A DNA stretch of 64,000 nt. Source: Rhizomys pruinosus. Its lineage: Eukaryota > Chordata > Mammalia > Rodentia > Spalacidae. Numbering within the stretch: the stretch's first letter is position 1; the number at the start of each line of letters is the position of its first letter. The notes under the pieces were generated by a model. It was not told where the DNA came from. It searched no databases and worked only from the letters and a program-made list of their open reading frames with translations. This document shows, in pieces, positions 48,370 through 61,193 of the stretch. The DNA lies in the NCBI GenBank assembly GCA_009823505.1, contig VZQC01009975.1:392001-456000 (forward strand), given 5' to 3'. The position numbers were made by a program, and so were the translations under genes.

Positions 48370-49340
48370 ATGGAAATTTTATATTTTATTAAATTTTTTT
48401 GCTAATTATATACAGTATATACTGATCATATTTTGATGTCCCCTTATCTGCCCCCATACTACTGTCCACCCAATTTCTTCATATATATATATANATATAT
48501 ATATATATATGAGACATAGATTCAGGTTGTGCCCTTCGGTGTGTGGGTTCATCCACTGGAGCCTGATTTAAGCTACCAAGAGTTACACGCTTAAATGAGA
48601 CTGACTCTTCAGATAGTGGCAAGGCTTCTTGCCCACTACCCTACGTCTATGCTGGGATTTTTGTCTGTCTTGAGCTTACTTGGGACTTATGGATGCTGTC
48701 TCCATTGCTGGGAGTTCATACGAGTAATGGTCCAGCTGTTCAGAGGGATCTGTTTCCTCATGGTCATCTACCTCTTCTGACTCTTATAAGTCTTGTAATT
48801 CTTCCACTCCCCTCTTCCACAATCATCCCTGAGCCTTGGGAGTTTGAAGTTTGGTATAGGTGTCCTATTCAGGGATAAGGACTTGGCAGCCTCTTACTCT
48901 TTGAATATTGGCCACTTGTGTTTTTTGTGTTAATCACTGTCTGTTCCAAAAGGAAATGGGAGTTGAGAGATGCTTTGATCTATGGATGTAATAATAAGTC
49001 ATCAGGTCTCAGGTTAATACCTTATCTATTTAGCAGAATAATAGCATCAGGCTTTCTCCCATGGCCTGTGAGCTTTCTAGCCTCAGGTTTCTAAACCTGA
49101 TATCAATGTCAGATATGGGCTCGATCCTCTGAAGCAGATCTTAAATCCAATTAGAGGGCTTGGCTACTCCCGTAATACCCACGCCATTTTTGCACTGGTG
49201 GGCATATCTTTCCATGCTGGTTTCACAGCTGGATAAGGCTGATGATAAATTTTCTCTTCAGATAACATACATACCAACTTCCAGTTCTATGAAGGTAAGC
49301 CAGTAGAGATGAGGGTCTGAAGTCTGCACCAGCTTGATTT
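48370..49340 (-). mobile_element. Second old Lx-type repeat, tentative
   Basis: Same layout as 16690-18060: TTCCACTCCCCTCTTCCACA ... ATCATCCCTGAGCCTTGGG ... GAGTTGAGAGATGCTTTGAT ... CAGCTTGATTTACC. An (AT)n run near its start contains the only ambiguous base in the window. Confidence 0.5.
48481..48512. repeat. (AT)n microsatellite containing an N
   Basis: Pure AT alternation with one unresolved base at 48494; probably a consensus uncertainty in repeat length. Confidence 0.95.
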
Positions 49341-49429
49341 ACCTTTGCTTTATCTATAGCTTATATATAAAAGAATTGCTGGAGACATTTCCATCCCCAA
49401 TCTCAAATTATACTTCAGACCTAAAATTA

Positions 49430-50950
49430 TACTTCAGCTCCTAAAAGTTAAATTATGAAGTTCACATACAAATAGCATGATACTAGCCTTAAAACAGACC
49501 ATCGACTAGTGGAACAGGATTGAGAATTCATATTTAAATTCACACATTTACAGACACTTTGACAAAGAAGCAAAAAACACACACTGGAGAAAAGACAGTA
49601 TGTTCACCAAATGGTGCTGGCCAAACTTGATAGCTGCCTGCAATGAATGAAACTAGATCCTTCTCTCTCACCCTGCACAAAATTCAACTCCAAAAGGACC
49701 TAAGACCTGATAACCTGAATGAGATAGAGACAAAGTGGAGAATACATCAGAAATCATAAGTATAGGAAGGGACAGTCTATTTGTACAAGCATTAAGTCCA
49801 ACAATAGACAAATGGGACCTCATGAAACTGAAAAGCTTCTGTAAAGCAAAGGACACCATCACTCAAGTAAATAAGCAACATATGCAATGGAAAAAGTCCT
49901 TTCCAGCTGTGCCTCTGATAGTTAGTAACCAGATGATACAAAGAACTCAAAAAAATAAACATAAACACAACCCAATTAAAAATGGGGCAAGGAGATGAGC
50001 AGCGACATCACTGATGATGAAATGAAAATGGCCAAATAATACTTTTAAAAATGCTCAACATCTTTAGTCATTTGGGAATTAAAAACTAAATCCATTTTGA
50101 GATTTCGTCTCATCCCATCAAAATGCCTAAAATCTAAATAGCAAGCAGCAACACCTGGGGGCAAGGATGTGGAGAAAGGAGAACTGTCTGTTACCCATTG
50201 CTGTGGGGGTGCAACAGGTACAGCCACTGTGGAGGTAGGTGCAGGATTCCCAGTCATGCAGCCATGCACTCTTGGGCATGTACCCAAAAGACTACCCTGC
50301 TACAGAAATACCTGCTCATCCATGTTCATTGCTGCCTTTTTCATAATAGTGAGGAACAGGAAACAACCTAGATGTCCATCAGTCAATGAATGGATTGATG
50401 GAAGGGAACATAATTCAGCTCCTAAAAAATAAATTATGAAGTTCACAGGTAAATGAATGGAATAGGAAACAATCATCCTGTGTGAGGTTGTCCAGACCCA
50501 GGAAGACAAATGTTGCATGCGCTTCTCCTTAAACATTTTTTTCATTTTATTTGCTTTTTATGTGTATGAATGTACTATCTGCATGTAGGTCTGTGCACCC
50601 CTGTCGTGCAATGCCACAGAAGTCAGAAGAGGGTGTCGGATTCCCCTGGAACTGGAGTTAAAGATGGTTCTCAGCCTCCATATGGGTGCTGGGGATCAAA
50701 CCCCCATCCTCTGCAAGAGCAGTCAGCGCTCTTAACCACTAGGCCATCTCTCCAGCCCCGCATGCACTTCTCTTATAGTGGGATGCTGGCTTTGAAACCT
50801 TAGTTATGCAGGTTTTTATTTGAAATGGAAGAATTGAATGGGGTATAGAATGGGGGGAATAAGTCAGAGGAGGGGCTATGGGAAGGGATAATGAAAAATA
50901 AAGGTCTTTAGAAAAGCCATATGGAAACATCACTGTAAAAGGCACTTTAA
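49430..50950 (+). mobile_element. Old L1 ORF2 3' fragment
   Basis: AAATGGGACCTCATGAAACT followed by GAAAAGCTTCTGTAAAGCAA, GATGTCCATCAGTCAATGAA and related text are L1 ORF2 3' sequence with many stops. A B2 is inserted at 50532-50759. A roughly 32-bp piece (CAGCTCCTAAAA ... AAATTATGAAGTTCACA) occurs both at the 5' edge (about 49434) and at its normal place (about 50416). Confidence 0.8.
50532..50759 (-). mobile_element. B2-type SINE inserted in L1
   Basis: Reverse copy ending CATCTCTCCAGCCCC. Flanks GCATGCGCTTCTCCTTA (50515-50531) and GCATGCACTTCTCTTA (from 50760) are a diverged target-site duplication. Confidence 0.92.
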
Positions 50951-51377
50951 GTATACATACATAATATGCATATATATATATATATATTAAATACTTATAG
51001 TATATATTTATATATTAAAAAGACATTTAAAGGATTTACCCTCAAACAAGGAGACATTGCCCCTATAAGACACAATAGACCAGCAAAGTCAAAGCCCAAT
51101 GGCAGGGATGACTCCCTTTACTGCAGCTGTTGATCAGGGTCCTATAGACCCTCAAACTATACTGGCCTTTGCCCTGATCTTAATTACTCTCAAGATTTTT
51201 TTTTATTCTTAATACTCTGATTTGTGGAATACAGAAATCTCACCTGTCAGAGCCACTCTGTGTCCTGAATTTCACAGGAGGATGTGTAGGGTTTTTCAAA
51301 CACCAAGTATACTTACAAATCTGAGGAAGAAAAGTTTTCTGTACATCTAGTTGATGTCTACATTTAAAAATTATTTT

Positions 51378-51520
51378 GTCTTTTTTGAGACAGGGTCTCC
51401 CTGTAGCCCCAGCTGTCCTGGAACTCACTCTGTAGACCAGGCTGTCCTTAAACTCATAAAGATCAGCCTGCCTCTGCCTCCCGAGTGCTAGGATTAAAGG
51501 TGTGTGCCACAACACCCGGC
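51378..51520 (-). mobile_element. B1 SINE
   Basis: TTTTTTGAGACAGGGTCTCC ... AGGATTAAAGGTGTGTGCCA ... ACACCCGGC. AAATTATTTT-type flanks lie on both sides. Confidence 0.93.
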
Positions 51521-52199
51521 TTAAATTATTTTAAAAATTATGTGTGCAATTGATATCCTGTTGTCAGTAATCAAGGTCATCAGTTATCTTAGTATCATGA
51601 TTTGAATGCCACCCATAAAAATTGTGCTGAAATCTAATTGCCTTTGTGGCACAAGAGGTAGCATTCTCGAGAGATGACTGCATTTCTGGAGAATTTGCTC
51701 TCTTGAGTTAACTATTATAACAGAAATGGGTTTGTTACCAAAGACAGCTGCTCCCAGATACGGGACTCTGGAATCTCCCGTCTCCAGGACAGGGAGCTAA
51801 ATAAGCTGTTCTTGTTTATAAATTTCCCACTCTACGTTTTTCAGCAGCAGAAACCAAATAAGGCAGTTTCTCTCTGTGTTCTTGACATAAATTCAAGGAA
51901 AGAAAAGATTTTGAAAGCCAGGCACCTTTAAGGTGGAAGGTACAGAGGAGATATGTACTATGGTCAGTTTAAACTTTGTTTAAAAAGCTGATCCTTTAGT
52001 GTGAGCTTCCGTTACTTCATATTTTTCAAAAATTTTATGCAAATTAAAATTGGCAACATGGAAAAATAGAGCAAAATTCAGATTACATAGAAGACAAGAT
52101 TTCCCAGCGTTGTGCTGGTGTTTGAGGAGTCTCCTCAGAGGCTGTGCTGGCCATTTGCTATGTGTCTTTATGATCTAGGAGATGGGAGTGGTCAGCCAC

Positions 52200-53800
52200 T
52201 TTCCAGCAAAGGCAGGAACTGAATAGGCATTGGAGGGAAAATGTCCATATGTTCAAGCTCAGGAGATGCACAGCAGGCAGAAGGCAGAAGTGGTAGCTTT
52301 TGCAGGGATGTAGGAAGTTAAGAGAAAAACTGAACAGAAGCCAGAAGTGTCTGTGGAGAGAAGTGAGAGGAGTCAGAAAGTCAAGAGGAGGATCCACGGA
52401 GGCTTTGGACACCTGTCCCACAGAGCAGCTCTCACTGCAGTCTGGCCTCCATCCTTGTTGCCAGGCTGTGGAAACTCCTGTGGAGGAGTTTCACAGAGCA
52501 GTTCCCAGGGGAGCTTCTGTGGCTGTGTCTAAGGGATGACCCTGGACAGCAGCTGCCATTGCCCAGAGAACCTTTGCAAACACTTGCACATGTGAGGAAT
52601 CAGTACCTGGCGAGAAACCACTGGGAAGAGGCTGTCCACTCACAGGCAGCCCAGCCAGGAAAGAGTGGTGCAGATGGAGAGGAAGGTGACAGGAGAGGTG
52701 CCCAGAGACTGAGAACAGTTTGGGCTCTGGACAGGCCTGTGCTTGGGGTCAGCCAAGGTCACCTTGCTCTCCCAGGACATCAGGAAGTAGTGCTGGGTGA
52801 AGAGCTGGGTGTCCATCACCTTACAATCCACAATTTAGTGAAGTGACTTTGTGAAACCTCTTCAGAAAGGAAGATTTAACAGAATAATAAAAAAGTAAAA
52901 TGGGACCCTGGTAACAATAAACCCTTTTGTTGAACTGTAAAATAACATTTTGGGGGCTTGTGAAGGTCATTCTTTGTGAGATGATGAAATTTTATCTTGC
53001 ACAGTAGACATGCTTTGAATCTGTTTCTAGTACCCTGAGGGATGGAAGCTCTCATATCTTGCCAAATTTAATATGGCTAATGGAAAATAAAAAGATTAGA
53101 TGCTTGGAAACAATTGAGAGGAAAGGGTTTAGGGGGAAACCTGGGGCATGTTTCAGTTCTACACTCACACTATGCCAGACTTAGTTGTTGTTATTATTTA
53201 CAAAACTTTGATGGCTTAAAGCAACACACAGGCCTATGCTTCTTGAGTCACAATGGATTAACTAGAGTACACTGCCAATTTCTGTGTTCTCTAGCATGGG
53301 GATGGTTATATCTGGTAGATAGCACTGGGTTTGTCTTAAAGAAGATTTGTTTTGAGGAAGGAAACTATGATCTTGGAAAAATATGTCATGTATAAAGTGC
53401 TGTGTCCAGTGTATTGTGTAAGCCAAGCTCCTGTGCTCCCAAAGTGCCCACTGTTTATGTCAAAGCAGACTCCAGAAAAATATTTTATGATTCAGAAAGT
53501 TCTAAGAAAATGTCTAATGTCCCTAAAACTAAACATTTTATTCAAACAGGAGGCTGTGCAAATTAGATCTGAGGTTTATAATTTTCTTGGAGAAATGAAA
53601 GGTAAATTGGGACCAGGCAGTGTTGGAAGAGGGTATGGTTTTGTTCTTGGGGATTGGGAACTCCTCCACAGAATTGAGATCTGGGAGGGGGGGAGTTCCA
53701 TGCTTATCATTAAGATGAAAACTTCTGCTCATGACTTTGGATACCATACTCATGTAGAAACTAGTTCTGAGCTGTGATTGGAAAGGAATAGCCCTCGAGG
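52200..53800. other. Intergenic, no gene recognised
   Basis: The GC-richer part at 52280-52850 has overlapping short reading frames on both strands (61-95 codons), none matching a family I know. The rest is AT-rich and featureless. Confidence 0.45.
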
Positions 53801-53810
53801 AAGTCGCACA

Positions 53811-53858
53811 GTGTGTGTGTGTGTGTTTGTGTGTGTGCGTGTGTGTGTGTGTGTGTGT
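53811..53858. repeat. (GT)n microsatellite
   Basis: About 24 GT units with two interruptions. Confidence 0.95.
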
Positions 53859-54539
53859 ATTTACAATACAAATATATGTTGAAGGTTCATCTATAGTAAT
53901 AAAATTTAGTCAGTAACCAAAACAAAGGTTAAATATTGAAATGGCCAAGATAATCTAAACCAGAACAAATCCCCCAAATTTACTTATGAATAGGAAAAAG
54001 TAATAAAGCAACATATATTTGTCATCAACGTATATCTAGCATCCATTTGCAAAATAATAAATCTACACATAGACAAGAAAGCATAAGTCATAGCAAGGGA
54101 AAAAAATCAGTTAGTAAAAGCTGACCTAGCAGTGACAGGCAAAGGTGATCAGGTGACAAGGAAAATCAAACTAGAACTGTGACTTTGCCTCTGATACCCA
54201 GGGTGTAAAGGAAAGTCTCAACAGGATGAGGAAACTCTCCTAATGCCAGCAAGGAGCAATGAGAAACACACAGAAGAAAAACACATATGCTTAAAAATAA
54301 TTGAAACTTTTAACTTTCCCCTAGAAAAGATTAGTAAACATAAACAACATAGTAATAGTATCCAAAATCTGGTAAAGAAGTTTTAAAAAGACTTGAAAAC
54401 AAGCAATATCTGTAGCTTGGCAGAAAAAAACACATCTAACTTTTACAAACCTAGAAAAAGGCAGCGTGTTGCATAAAAGAACAAAATTGAGGGACAGACA
54501 GATTTTCCTGCAGCAACTAGAAAAATAATAGCTATAAAA

Positions 54540-54714
54540 ATAAGATGGCTTGGCACGGAAAGGCACTTTCTACCAAGCCTGATGACCTGAGTTCCATGGT
54601 AGAAGGAGAGAGCCAACTGCTACAAGTTGTCCTCTGACTTCCATATGTGCATTGTGGCATGCACACACTCTCATATACTAAATAAACAAACAAATAAATA
54701 AATAAATAAATAAA
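54540..54714 (+). mobile_element. Old tRNA-derived SINE
   Basis: GATGGCTTGGCACGGAAAGG ... CCTGATGACCTGAGTTCCAT ... GTTGTCCTCTGACTTCCATA, ending in (AAAT)n. This is a rodent SINE layout I recognise but cannot name surely. Confidence 0.65.
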
Positions 54715-54821
54715 ATAGTAATAAATATAGAGTGTTGGATGACCTGACATACTGAAAAATACAGCCAATTAGAATTCCATTACAAGTGAAAATGTGTTTT
54801 AAAAATAAAGAGAAAATATAA

Positions 54822-55050
54822 TCAGGGAAGATGACTCAGCAGGTAAAACACTTGCCATCAAAGCTTGTGAATCTAAGTCCACATCCCCAGCACCCATGGG
54901 AAAAAGACAGGCAGTCCTCAGGAGGTAGAGACAGGCATATCCAATGGACTTGCTTGCCAGGCAGTTTAGCTGAAGGGATGAGTTCCAGGCTCAAAACATC
55001 ACATACCCATGTCCATACCCATACACACAAACAAATAAAGATAGAGACTT
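54822..55050 (+). mobile_element. Old B2-related composite SINE
   Basis: GGGAAGATGACTCAGCAGGT ... CATCCCCAGCACCCATGGG ... CCAATGGACTTGCTTGCCAG, ending ACACACAAACAAATAAAG. Similar in plan to 18236-18550. Confidence 0.6.
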
Positions 55051-55289
55051 TCAAAATAAACAAAGATAACTATATTAACTGGTAGTAAGCTTGTCCCCCA
55101 CGAAGGAGGTGTGAAGTTCTGTAGAAAGGCGGGAAAGTGACATCAGGTGGAATAGTGTTCATCAAACATTAATGTCGAATGCCAAAAGTGGTGAATGAAT
55201 TTGTAAATATAAAAAATAGCTATCTCATTGTTGATCTGGAGTATAAGTGATGGTTTAATGCACATAATCTTGATATATGTGTGGCATGC

Positions 55290-55585
55290 ATGTATGCATA
55301 TTTTGGAGTGATGCAAATCGGAAGGGACAACAACAACAACAACAACAACAAAGACTGGGTCCAAGAACTGACTGAAACAGTCAACTTCTGCCCGAAACAG
55401 TAAGCTTCTGCATCGAATTTTTTTTTTTTTGGCATCGAAAATTTTTAAAGAGACTGAGAAAAAGATGAGAAACATGGATGGCAGAATGCATGAGCTCTGG
55501 TGGGGTGGGGGGCAAGGAAGGAGGAATGTGTCTAGATTTGATTGGGAAATGTATGAAATGCACAAAGCTTCAATAAGAAATTGGC
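55290..55585 (+). mobile_element. L1 3' UTR, truncated
   Basis: (AAC)n at 55327-55350, GAACTGACTGAAACAGTCAA, and AGAATGCATGAGCTCTGGTG; ends TGTATGAAATGCACAAAGCT. Same 3' UTR as at 4010-4380. Confidence 0.8.
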
Positions 55586-55929
55586 TTTGAAAAAAAATTT
55601 GTGCCCAGATTACATAAAAGTGCACCTTAATAAATAATAATAAACAACAAATAAAACACAAGATTTAAACATACCCTTTACAAAATAAGAAACTCAAGCA
55701 TGAACAGGCACAGGAAAAAAGCAATACTTAAAATTAGTGACCATACAATATGAAGGAGAGGATTTGGAGCACAGATGGCTGAACACTTTGGTGATGGTGA
55801 TAATCAAACGGAGTATCCACATTAGAAAACAGTTTAATAAGCTTGTTATTACATGTTTATTATGTAAACTGAAATCCAAGGAGAAATGAGAACATATGTC
55901 CATACAAAGAGTTGTATGCCAAATGTATA

Positions 55930-56270
55930 GGATAAAATTTGAAGTAAATAAAAAAGGACTGGAAAGAGTCCAAATGCCCAGCAGTTAGTGGATAAATAGA
56001 TTGTGGTATAGCCATCAAATGGAATACGGCTTAGCAATAAAAAGGACAAATACTGGCACAGACAGCAACACAACATAGCCAAGAGCATCCCAGCAAGTAA
56101 AACAAGCCAGACAATCTAAAAGAAATGGTAAGGCTTGTATGCTGTTTGTATGAAATTATGAAAAAGACAGAATCACAGGACAGGAAAGACACTTTTGACG
56201 GCCTGATGCTGAGAGTGTGAGGAAACACAGAGGAGCTACATGGAGAAGTCAGGAAAGAGAGAACCACAGC
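55930..56270 (+). mobile_element. Old L1 ORF2 fragment
   Basis: GGAAAGAGTCCAAATGCCCA ... GTGGTATAGCCATCAAATGG ... AATACGGCTTAGCAATAAAA is the ORF2 C-terminal coding region, heavily decayed. Confidence 0.65.
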
Positions 56271-56725
56271 TAATGGATGGTGACTGGGTCATGTTGAGTT
56301 TTAAACTATTTATGAAAAAAAGAAATATAGAGCTTTGTGCTGCTACAGTGAAATATATGGGGCAACTTACAAAAAGAAAAAAATATTTTAAATTTTGAAG
56401 TCTCATCCTTGGGCATCTGGTTTGGCCTCTGAATAAGAGTAGAGGGATCTAGGAGTGGCAGGCTGGCTTGCTCAGTGTACAAATTACCCTCTCCTAAGGG
56501 GCTGCACACAAAGTATCTCAAAGCCTCCCTGACCTAGATCAAGTAGGTTGCACTTCCCAAGCATTCTGTGTCCTTCTATCAGTTATACCCCGAGCACCCA
56601 AAGGATGCTCACAGGACGCAGATTCGATCAAACTCTATCACTAAATATGGTTAAGATGTTCAAAATGGTAAATAAAAAAGAAAGGTAGAATTCAGAAGTT
56701 CAGGTGAGAAATGCTGGTGTGAGCA

Positions 56726-56795
56726 GGGCATATAGCTCAGTGCTGAGTATTGGCCTCATATGCCTGGAGCCCTGGGCTCGTCCCCAGCACCACAA
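56726..56795 (+). mobile_element. ID SINE
   Basis: GGGCATATAGCTCAGTGCTG ... CCCTGGGCTCGTCCCCAGCA; a tRNA-Ala-like ID element. Confidence 0.8.
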
Positions 56796-56999
56796 AGGAC
56801 GAAGATATGAGGGACGAGTTAAATGGAAATTATTAGAAGCTGTAGAAATTCTGGAAAGGGACATAGAAAAAGATCTTTTGCAGAAAGAGTTGAGAATCAG
56901 TTTTCTTCAGGGATGAGATCCTGATAGGTAAACTAACCCAGTGAACAGCCCTATACTACAGATGAGCAACACTGAATGGGCTCAGTAGACTGTATGATA

Positions 57000-59100
57000 T
57001 GTGTGTATTATATGTACATACATTATATATACATGAAACCATAATAATGAAAGAAGTCATAGAATTGAGAGGGAAGGGGCACCTGGGAAGAATCGGAGTG
57101 GGAAGAGGACGGGGTAGAAATGATATAAATCAGTACTCATATATGAAATTCTCAAAAATAAAACACAAGAAACAATTTATAAGGTTAAGTAGTTAGATAC
57201 CCTTGTTGAAAATACACTGGTTAGAAGCAGGAACTGAGGAAAGATGCATGCAGCACAGATAGAGCATAAAATAGAAGTTCAGAGTGGGAGGGGCACAAAG
57301 AGAAGTTCCTTATGATTGAGGGGTAGAATAGGGAACACAGTCACAGTGAGAAGCAAGCTCAGAGTTTCCACACTGACTCATATCCTTTACATAAATCTAA
57401 TGCTGTTGAAATAAATAAAAAGAATGAGACATTTGGGAAAATAATAAAACATTTAGTAGAAAACTCAGGACATGTCTCCCTGTCATATGATGAGCTATGA
57501 ATCAACCAATGACAAATCCTTTGAATAATAATCCGTAAGAGATAGTTAGCTATCCATCAGTTATGGCTGCTCCATTCTTAGGGGGACCATTCCTGGGAAT
57601 AACTACACCACAAAGATTTATTTGCAGCTCTAGAGACTGTAGGTGTGGCAGGGAGGTGTGCACAATGGGACATGATGGTGGTAGGTCTGGTGGGAGCCTC
57701 CGGACTTCTTGTGAGCTGATAGGAGGAGGCCCCAGGATCCTCAGGAGCCACATGGCAGCAAGGTCTTCTGCATTGCTAGCAGCAGGACCCAAAGTCTAAA
57801 CATAGCCATCTTCACATTCGTTTATAGTTGGGGTTCCTTCCTCTTTGGTCAATCCATGTCCCTGAACACTAGCGTGTGAGGTGTCTGAGGCCTGTGGGGT
57901 TTGGAGTCTGTTAAGACTTACCTTAGTAGTTACAAAAATATCAGTTGCAATGTCTCTATCAGCTTACAGTACTTAAACCCTTTGGTGTATTTATAAATGG
58001 GGTACCACATCTTCCAGGACTATTGCTTATCAGTAAGGTGCTTTTACCGAATCTTCATGGATAAAAGCATTTTAAACAGATCCTAGTCCGAAGACTTTGA
58101 ACTTATGCAATGCATGTTTTTCCAGTTACTCGAACAACTTTACTAGAAACAGATATTTTCTTGAGGAGACATTTTTCTGTGTTGCATTTTGAACTCCTCA
58201 AGGTCAAATCATCTGCGAAGAATTATAGTGTGTGTAACATCAGCCCCTGTGAATCGTGTTGTTAGATTCTTGGAGTTCCTGCATTGAAGAAAAATGAACT
58301 ACAAGTTTCAACATTTTCTAAGAGGATAACCTATGCTTTTCCACAGAGACAACCTTTGAAATACTGAAGCCATGATTTGAGATTCTAGACACTACCAACT
58401 CACTGAAGTGGCCCAGTCCCTCACTTTCCACTCACTGGGGCTATAGCTGCCATCCTCAGATCTAGTGGCACACTTAGATGCCTTGCTCTTACTTTGTGAC
58501 AACATAAAGTGATGTTCAGTTTTTCAGGAAAAGGTGCAGAGCCTGTATTAATGTATTAAAACAATAATACATGCTAAGAAACTCAGTCAATGACAGTCCT
58601 TCAGTTCCATTATAATAAAATATTCAATTAAAATCCATGTGGCTGGAGGAGACCACATTTCATCCTTTGGAAAGTAGCAGGTCATGGTGTTTGTAAGGGG
58701 AGGTCAGCCAAGCATAGAGGAGGTATCCCAAAGATTAAGTCTGAAGCAAAGGACAGTTAGCCAATGGATGATATGCCCTTCTCTTCTTCTTTTTCCTATA
58801 TTTTAATCAGAAGAAAAATGTTGCCCAGATTTTAAGCCATATTGTGTAATCTGTTTTGAAATAGCTCTACTCCACCAGAAAAGGCAGTCAGACTATTCAG
58901 GTTACATCACTGCTTAACAGACTGTCCTCAGACATTACACCTGGAAATATCTGGATGATTAATAGGCCTGTATAAATGCCTGCTTTTATTCCCAGCCCAC
59001 TATGTTGACAAGGAAAAATTATGTGTTTAAAAGTTAAACTTGCAAAAGGGGTTTTAGGTAATATGTAAAATCCATTTCAAAATGTAGTTTTTTTATGAAA
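57000..59100. other. Intergenic, nothing recognised
   Basis: AT-rich sequence. The short GC-richer block at 57550-57800 has open frames on both strands but no known family, and I find no splice context. Confidence 0.45.
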
Positions 59101-59111
59101 TAACTTTTTTG

Positions 59112-59254
59112 TGCTTTTTGAAACAGGGTCTCCCTATAGCTCCAGCTGTCCTGGTACTCACTATGTAGACCAGGCTGGCCTTGAACTCACAGAGATTCGC
59201 CTGCCGCTGCCTCCCAAGTGCTAGGATTAAAATTGTATGCCACCATGCCCAGCA
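59112..59254 (-). mobile_element. B1 SINE
   Basis: TTTTGAAACAGGGTCTCCCT ... GACCAGGCTGGCCTTGAACT ... GGATTAAAATTGTATGCCAC. Confidence 0.92.
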
Positions 59255-59829
59255 AAAGATATTTTTAAGTCCTTTGAATTCTCTATTTGGACCCTGCCAC
59301 AAATCCTTTAGAAAACAAAGACTTGTAGATGCAGAATAGGAGAAGGAGTCGCATGGATCATGATCCCAGTAGGAGGGACAGGAGAGGTCAGTGTGCCCTC
59401 AAGAGGACACCAGCTTAGACTGTAGATGCGTGACTCTGAAGGTGAGTAGGAATGGCCAGAGGAAGACAGCACGGAACTTGTGCGTGCTGACAGAAGCTCA
59501 GCTCCAGGATGGATCCAAAAGTGCCTCCTGTACAGTGTCAGAAGTGGAGATCAGGTTCCGATAAGGAAATACACGCGGACGGGGCTCATGCAGAAAACAG
59601 ACAAATAAACGACATGTAGAAGCCAATCTGATGCATGTCCTAACAGACAGGATGTTTGATCTGGGAAAGGAGGGGGCATATGACTCAAGCTGGCGTCTGT
59701 GAGGCTGATCCAGCCAGCACCCATCAGTCTTGTCCTTGGGGCTCTCCAGACATCTGGCCCTACTACTTACATGTTTTAAAGCATATCATGACAGACATGT
59801 CTGTGAGTATATTTTGAAACTGATTTGCT

Positions 59830-60105
59830 TTTGCTTCTCTGCATTTTTATTAAACTTTTTCATATATCATACATCATTTCTCAATCCAATTTAGACTCAT
59901 TTCCCTTTCCATGCCCCCCACCCCACCTGAGTTCATTCATGCATTCTGCCATACATGTTTTGCATCTTTTTCTGAGTCTTTCCAGAGTTTTTTTCAAAGC
60001 AGAGGATTATTTTGGGGGAAAAACTTCACTGTTTCAGTCGGGTTTTTTTTTTTTGTTGTTGTTGTTGTAGTTGTTGTTGTTGTTCCCTCCAACTTATATT
60101 GCATA
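59830..60105 (-). mobile_element. L1 3' UTR, truncated
   Basis: Reverse copy: GCATTCTGCCATACATGTTT, CACTGTTTCAGTCGG, then (GTT)n at about 60054-60083. Same family as 4010-4380. Confidence 0.8.
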
Positions 60106-60136
60106 TATATATAATATATATATATTCTCTCTGCAT

Positions 60137-60311
60137 TTTATTTATTTATTATTTTATGTGTATGAGTGTACTATCTGCATGCAGGTTGGTGCACCCCCTG
60201 GAACTGGAGTTAAAGACGGTTCTTAGCCACCATGTGGGTGCTGGGAATCAAACCCGGGTCCTCTGCAAGAGCAGTCAGTGCTCTTAACCGCTGAGGCATC
60301 TCTCCAGCCCC
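60137..60311 (-). mobile_element. B2-type SINE with internal deletion
   Basis: Reverse copy ending CATCTCTCCAGCCCC. Sequence jumps from GGTGCACC to CCCTGGAACTGGAG, so about 45-50 bp present in the relatives is missing. CTCTGCATTTTA-type repeats flank it. Confidence 0.9.
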
Positions 60312-60529
60312 AGCTTCTGTGCATTTTAAACTTGCCCAGAGAGTGCTGTAATTGTTGACCATCCAAGATTCCTAAACAAGGGTGGTTTTAAAATCAAAAG
60401 AGGCTATGTGTCTCACAAAATAAAAGTTGAACATTAGATTCCAGGGCCAAGTTCAGAGGGTCCTCAGGCTGCTCCAGGAAGACCCCTTCAGTGCCTCGTA
60501 GTAAGTCTTCAGTCTGCTTACTATGAGAG

Positions 60530-60759
60530 CTTTATTTATTTTTATTTTTTTGTGTACAAATGTTTTTCCTGCATGCATGTGCACTGTACACATGCCTGGT
60601 GCTCCCCCACCCCACACACACTGAAGGCTGAAAGTGTGTCAGATACCCTGAAACTGGAGTTACAGATGGTTGTGAGCCCCGTATTACTGGGAAGCTAATC
60701 CAGGTCTTCATCAAGATTGATACATGACCTTAACTGCTGAGCCATTTCTCCAGCTCTGC
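60530..60759 (-). mobile_element. Old B2-type SINE
   Basis: TTTGTGTACAAATGTTTTTC ... CCCTGAAACTGGAGTTACAG ... GCTGAGCCATTTCTCCAGCT; many changes. Confidence 0.8.
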
Positions 60760-61193
60760 TATTTTAGACAGTAAGGTCAGGGTAGCCCTGCTGCAGAGGT
60801 AGTGATTCTTTTTTGCTGAACCCCTGTCTGGAGTTGCCCCTGAAAAGATGAGAGTTCCCAACAAAGTGTGCCCAGACTACACTGACACTGGGCAAGTTAG
60901 AACCCAAAGAAAGAAGCAATGAACCCCAGGGTTATCAGTCCAAAGCACTTGTTAGGAAACATTCCTACAGAGCACTACCCCAGACCTTCCTGAAGCACAC
61001 AGCAAGAGAAAAGGATATTCTACAAAGACACATCCACAGCCAGGGTGCAGGGTATACAGTACACATGGTGCCTAAGAGTTTCATCAGTTGGTGCCAGTCT
61101 CTTCCTGGTTATTTGAACATTGAAAACTAGGCACCTTTATCAATACCTGGAAATGTTCCATTTCTGTAAGCTAGCTGAGGAAAAATTGCATCT

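Noticed and set aside
52158..52846. Candidate new gene downstream of Sema5a
   Set aside because: Overlapping short frames on both strands, no family match, no splice structure; left as unexplained single-copy DNA.
57550..57799. Mirror ORFs of about 80 codons on both strands
   Set aside because: Open on both strands because of GC-rich composition; no recognisable domain.
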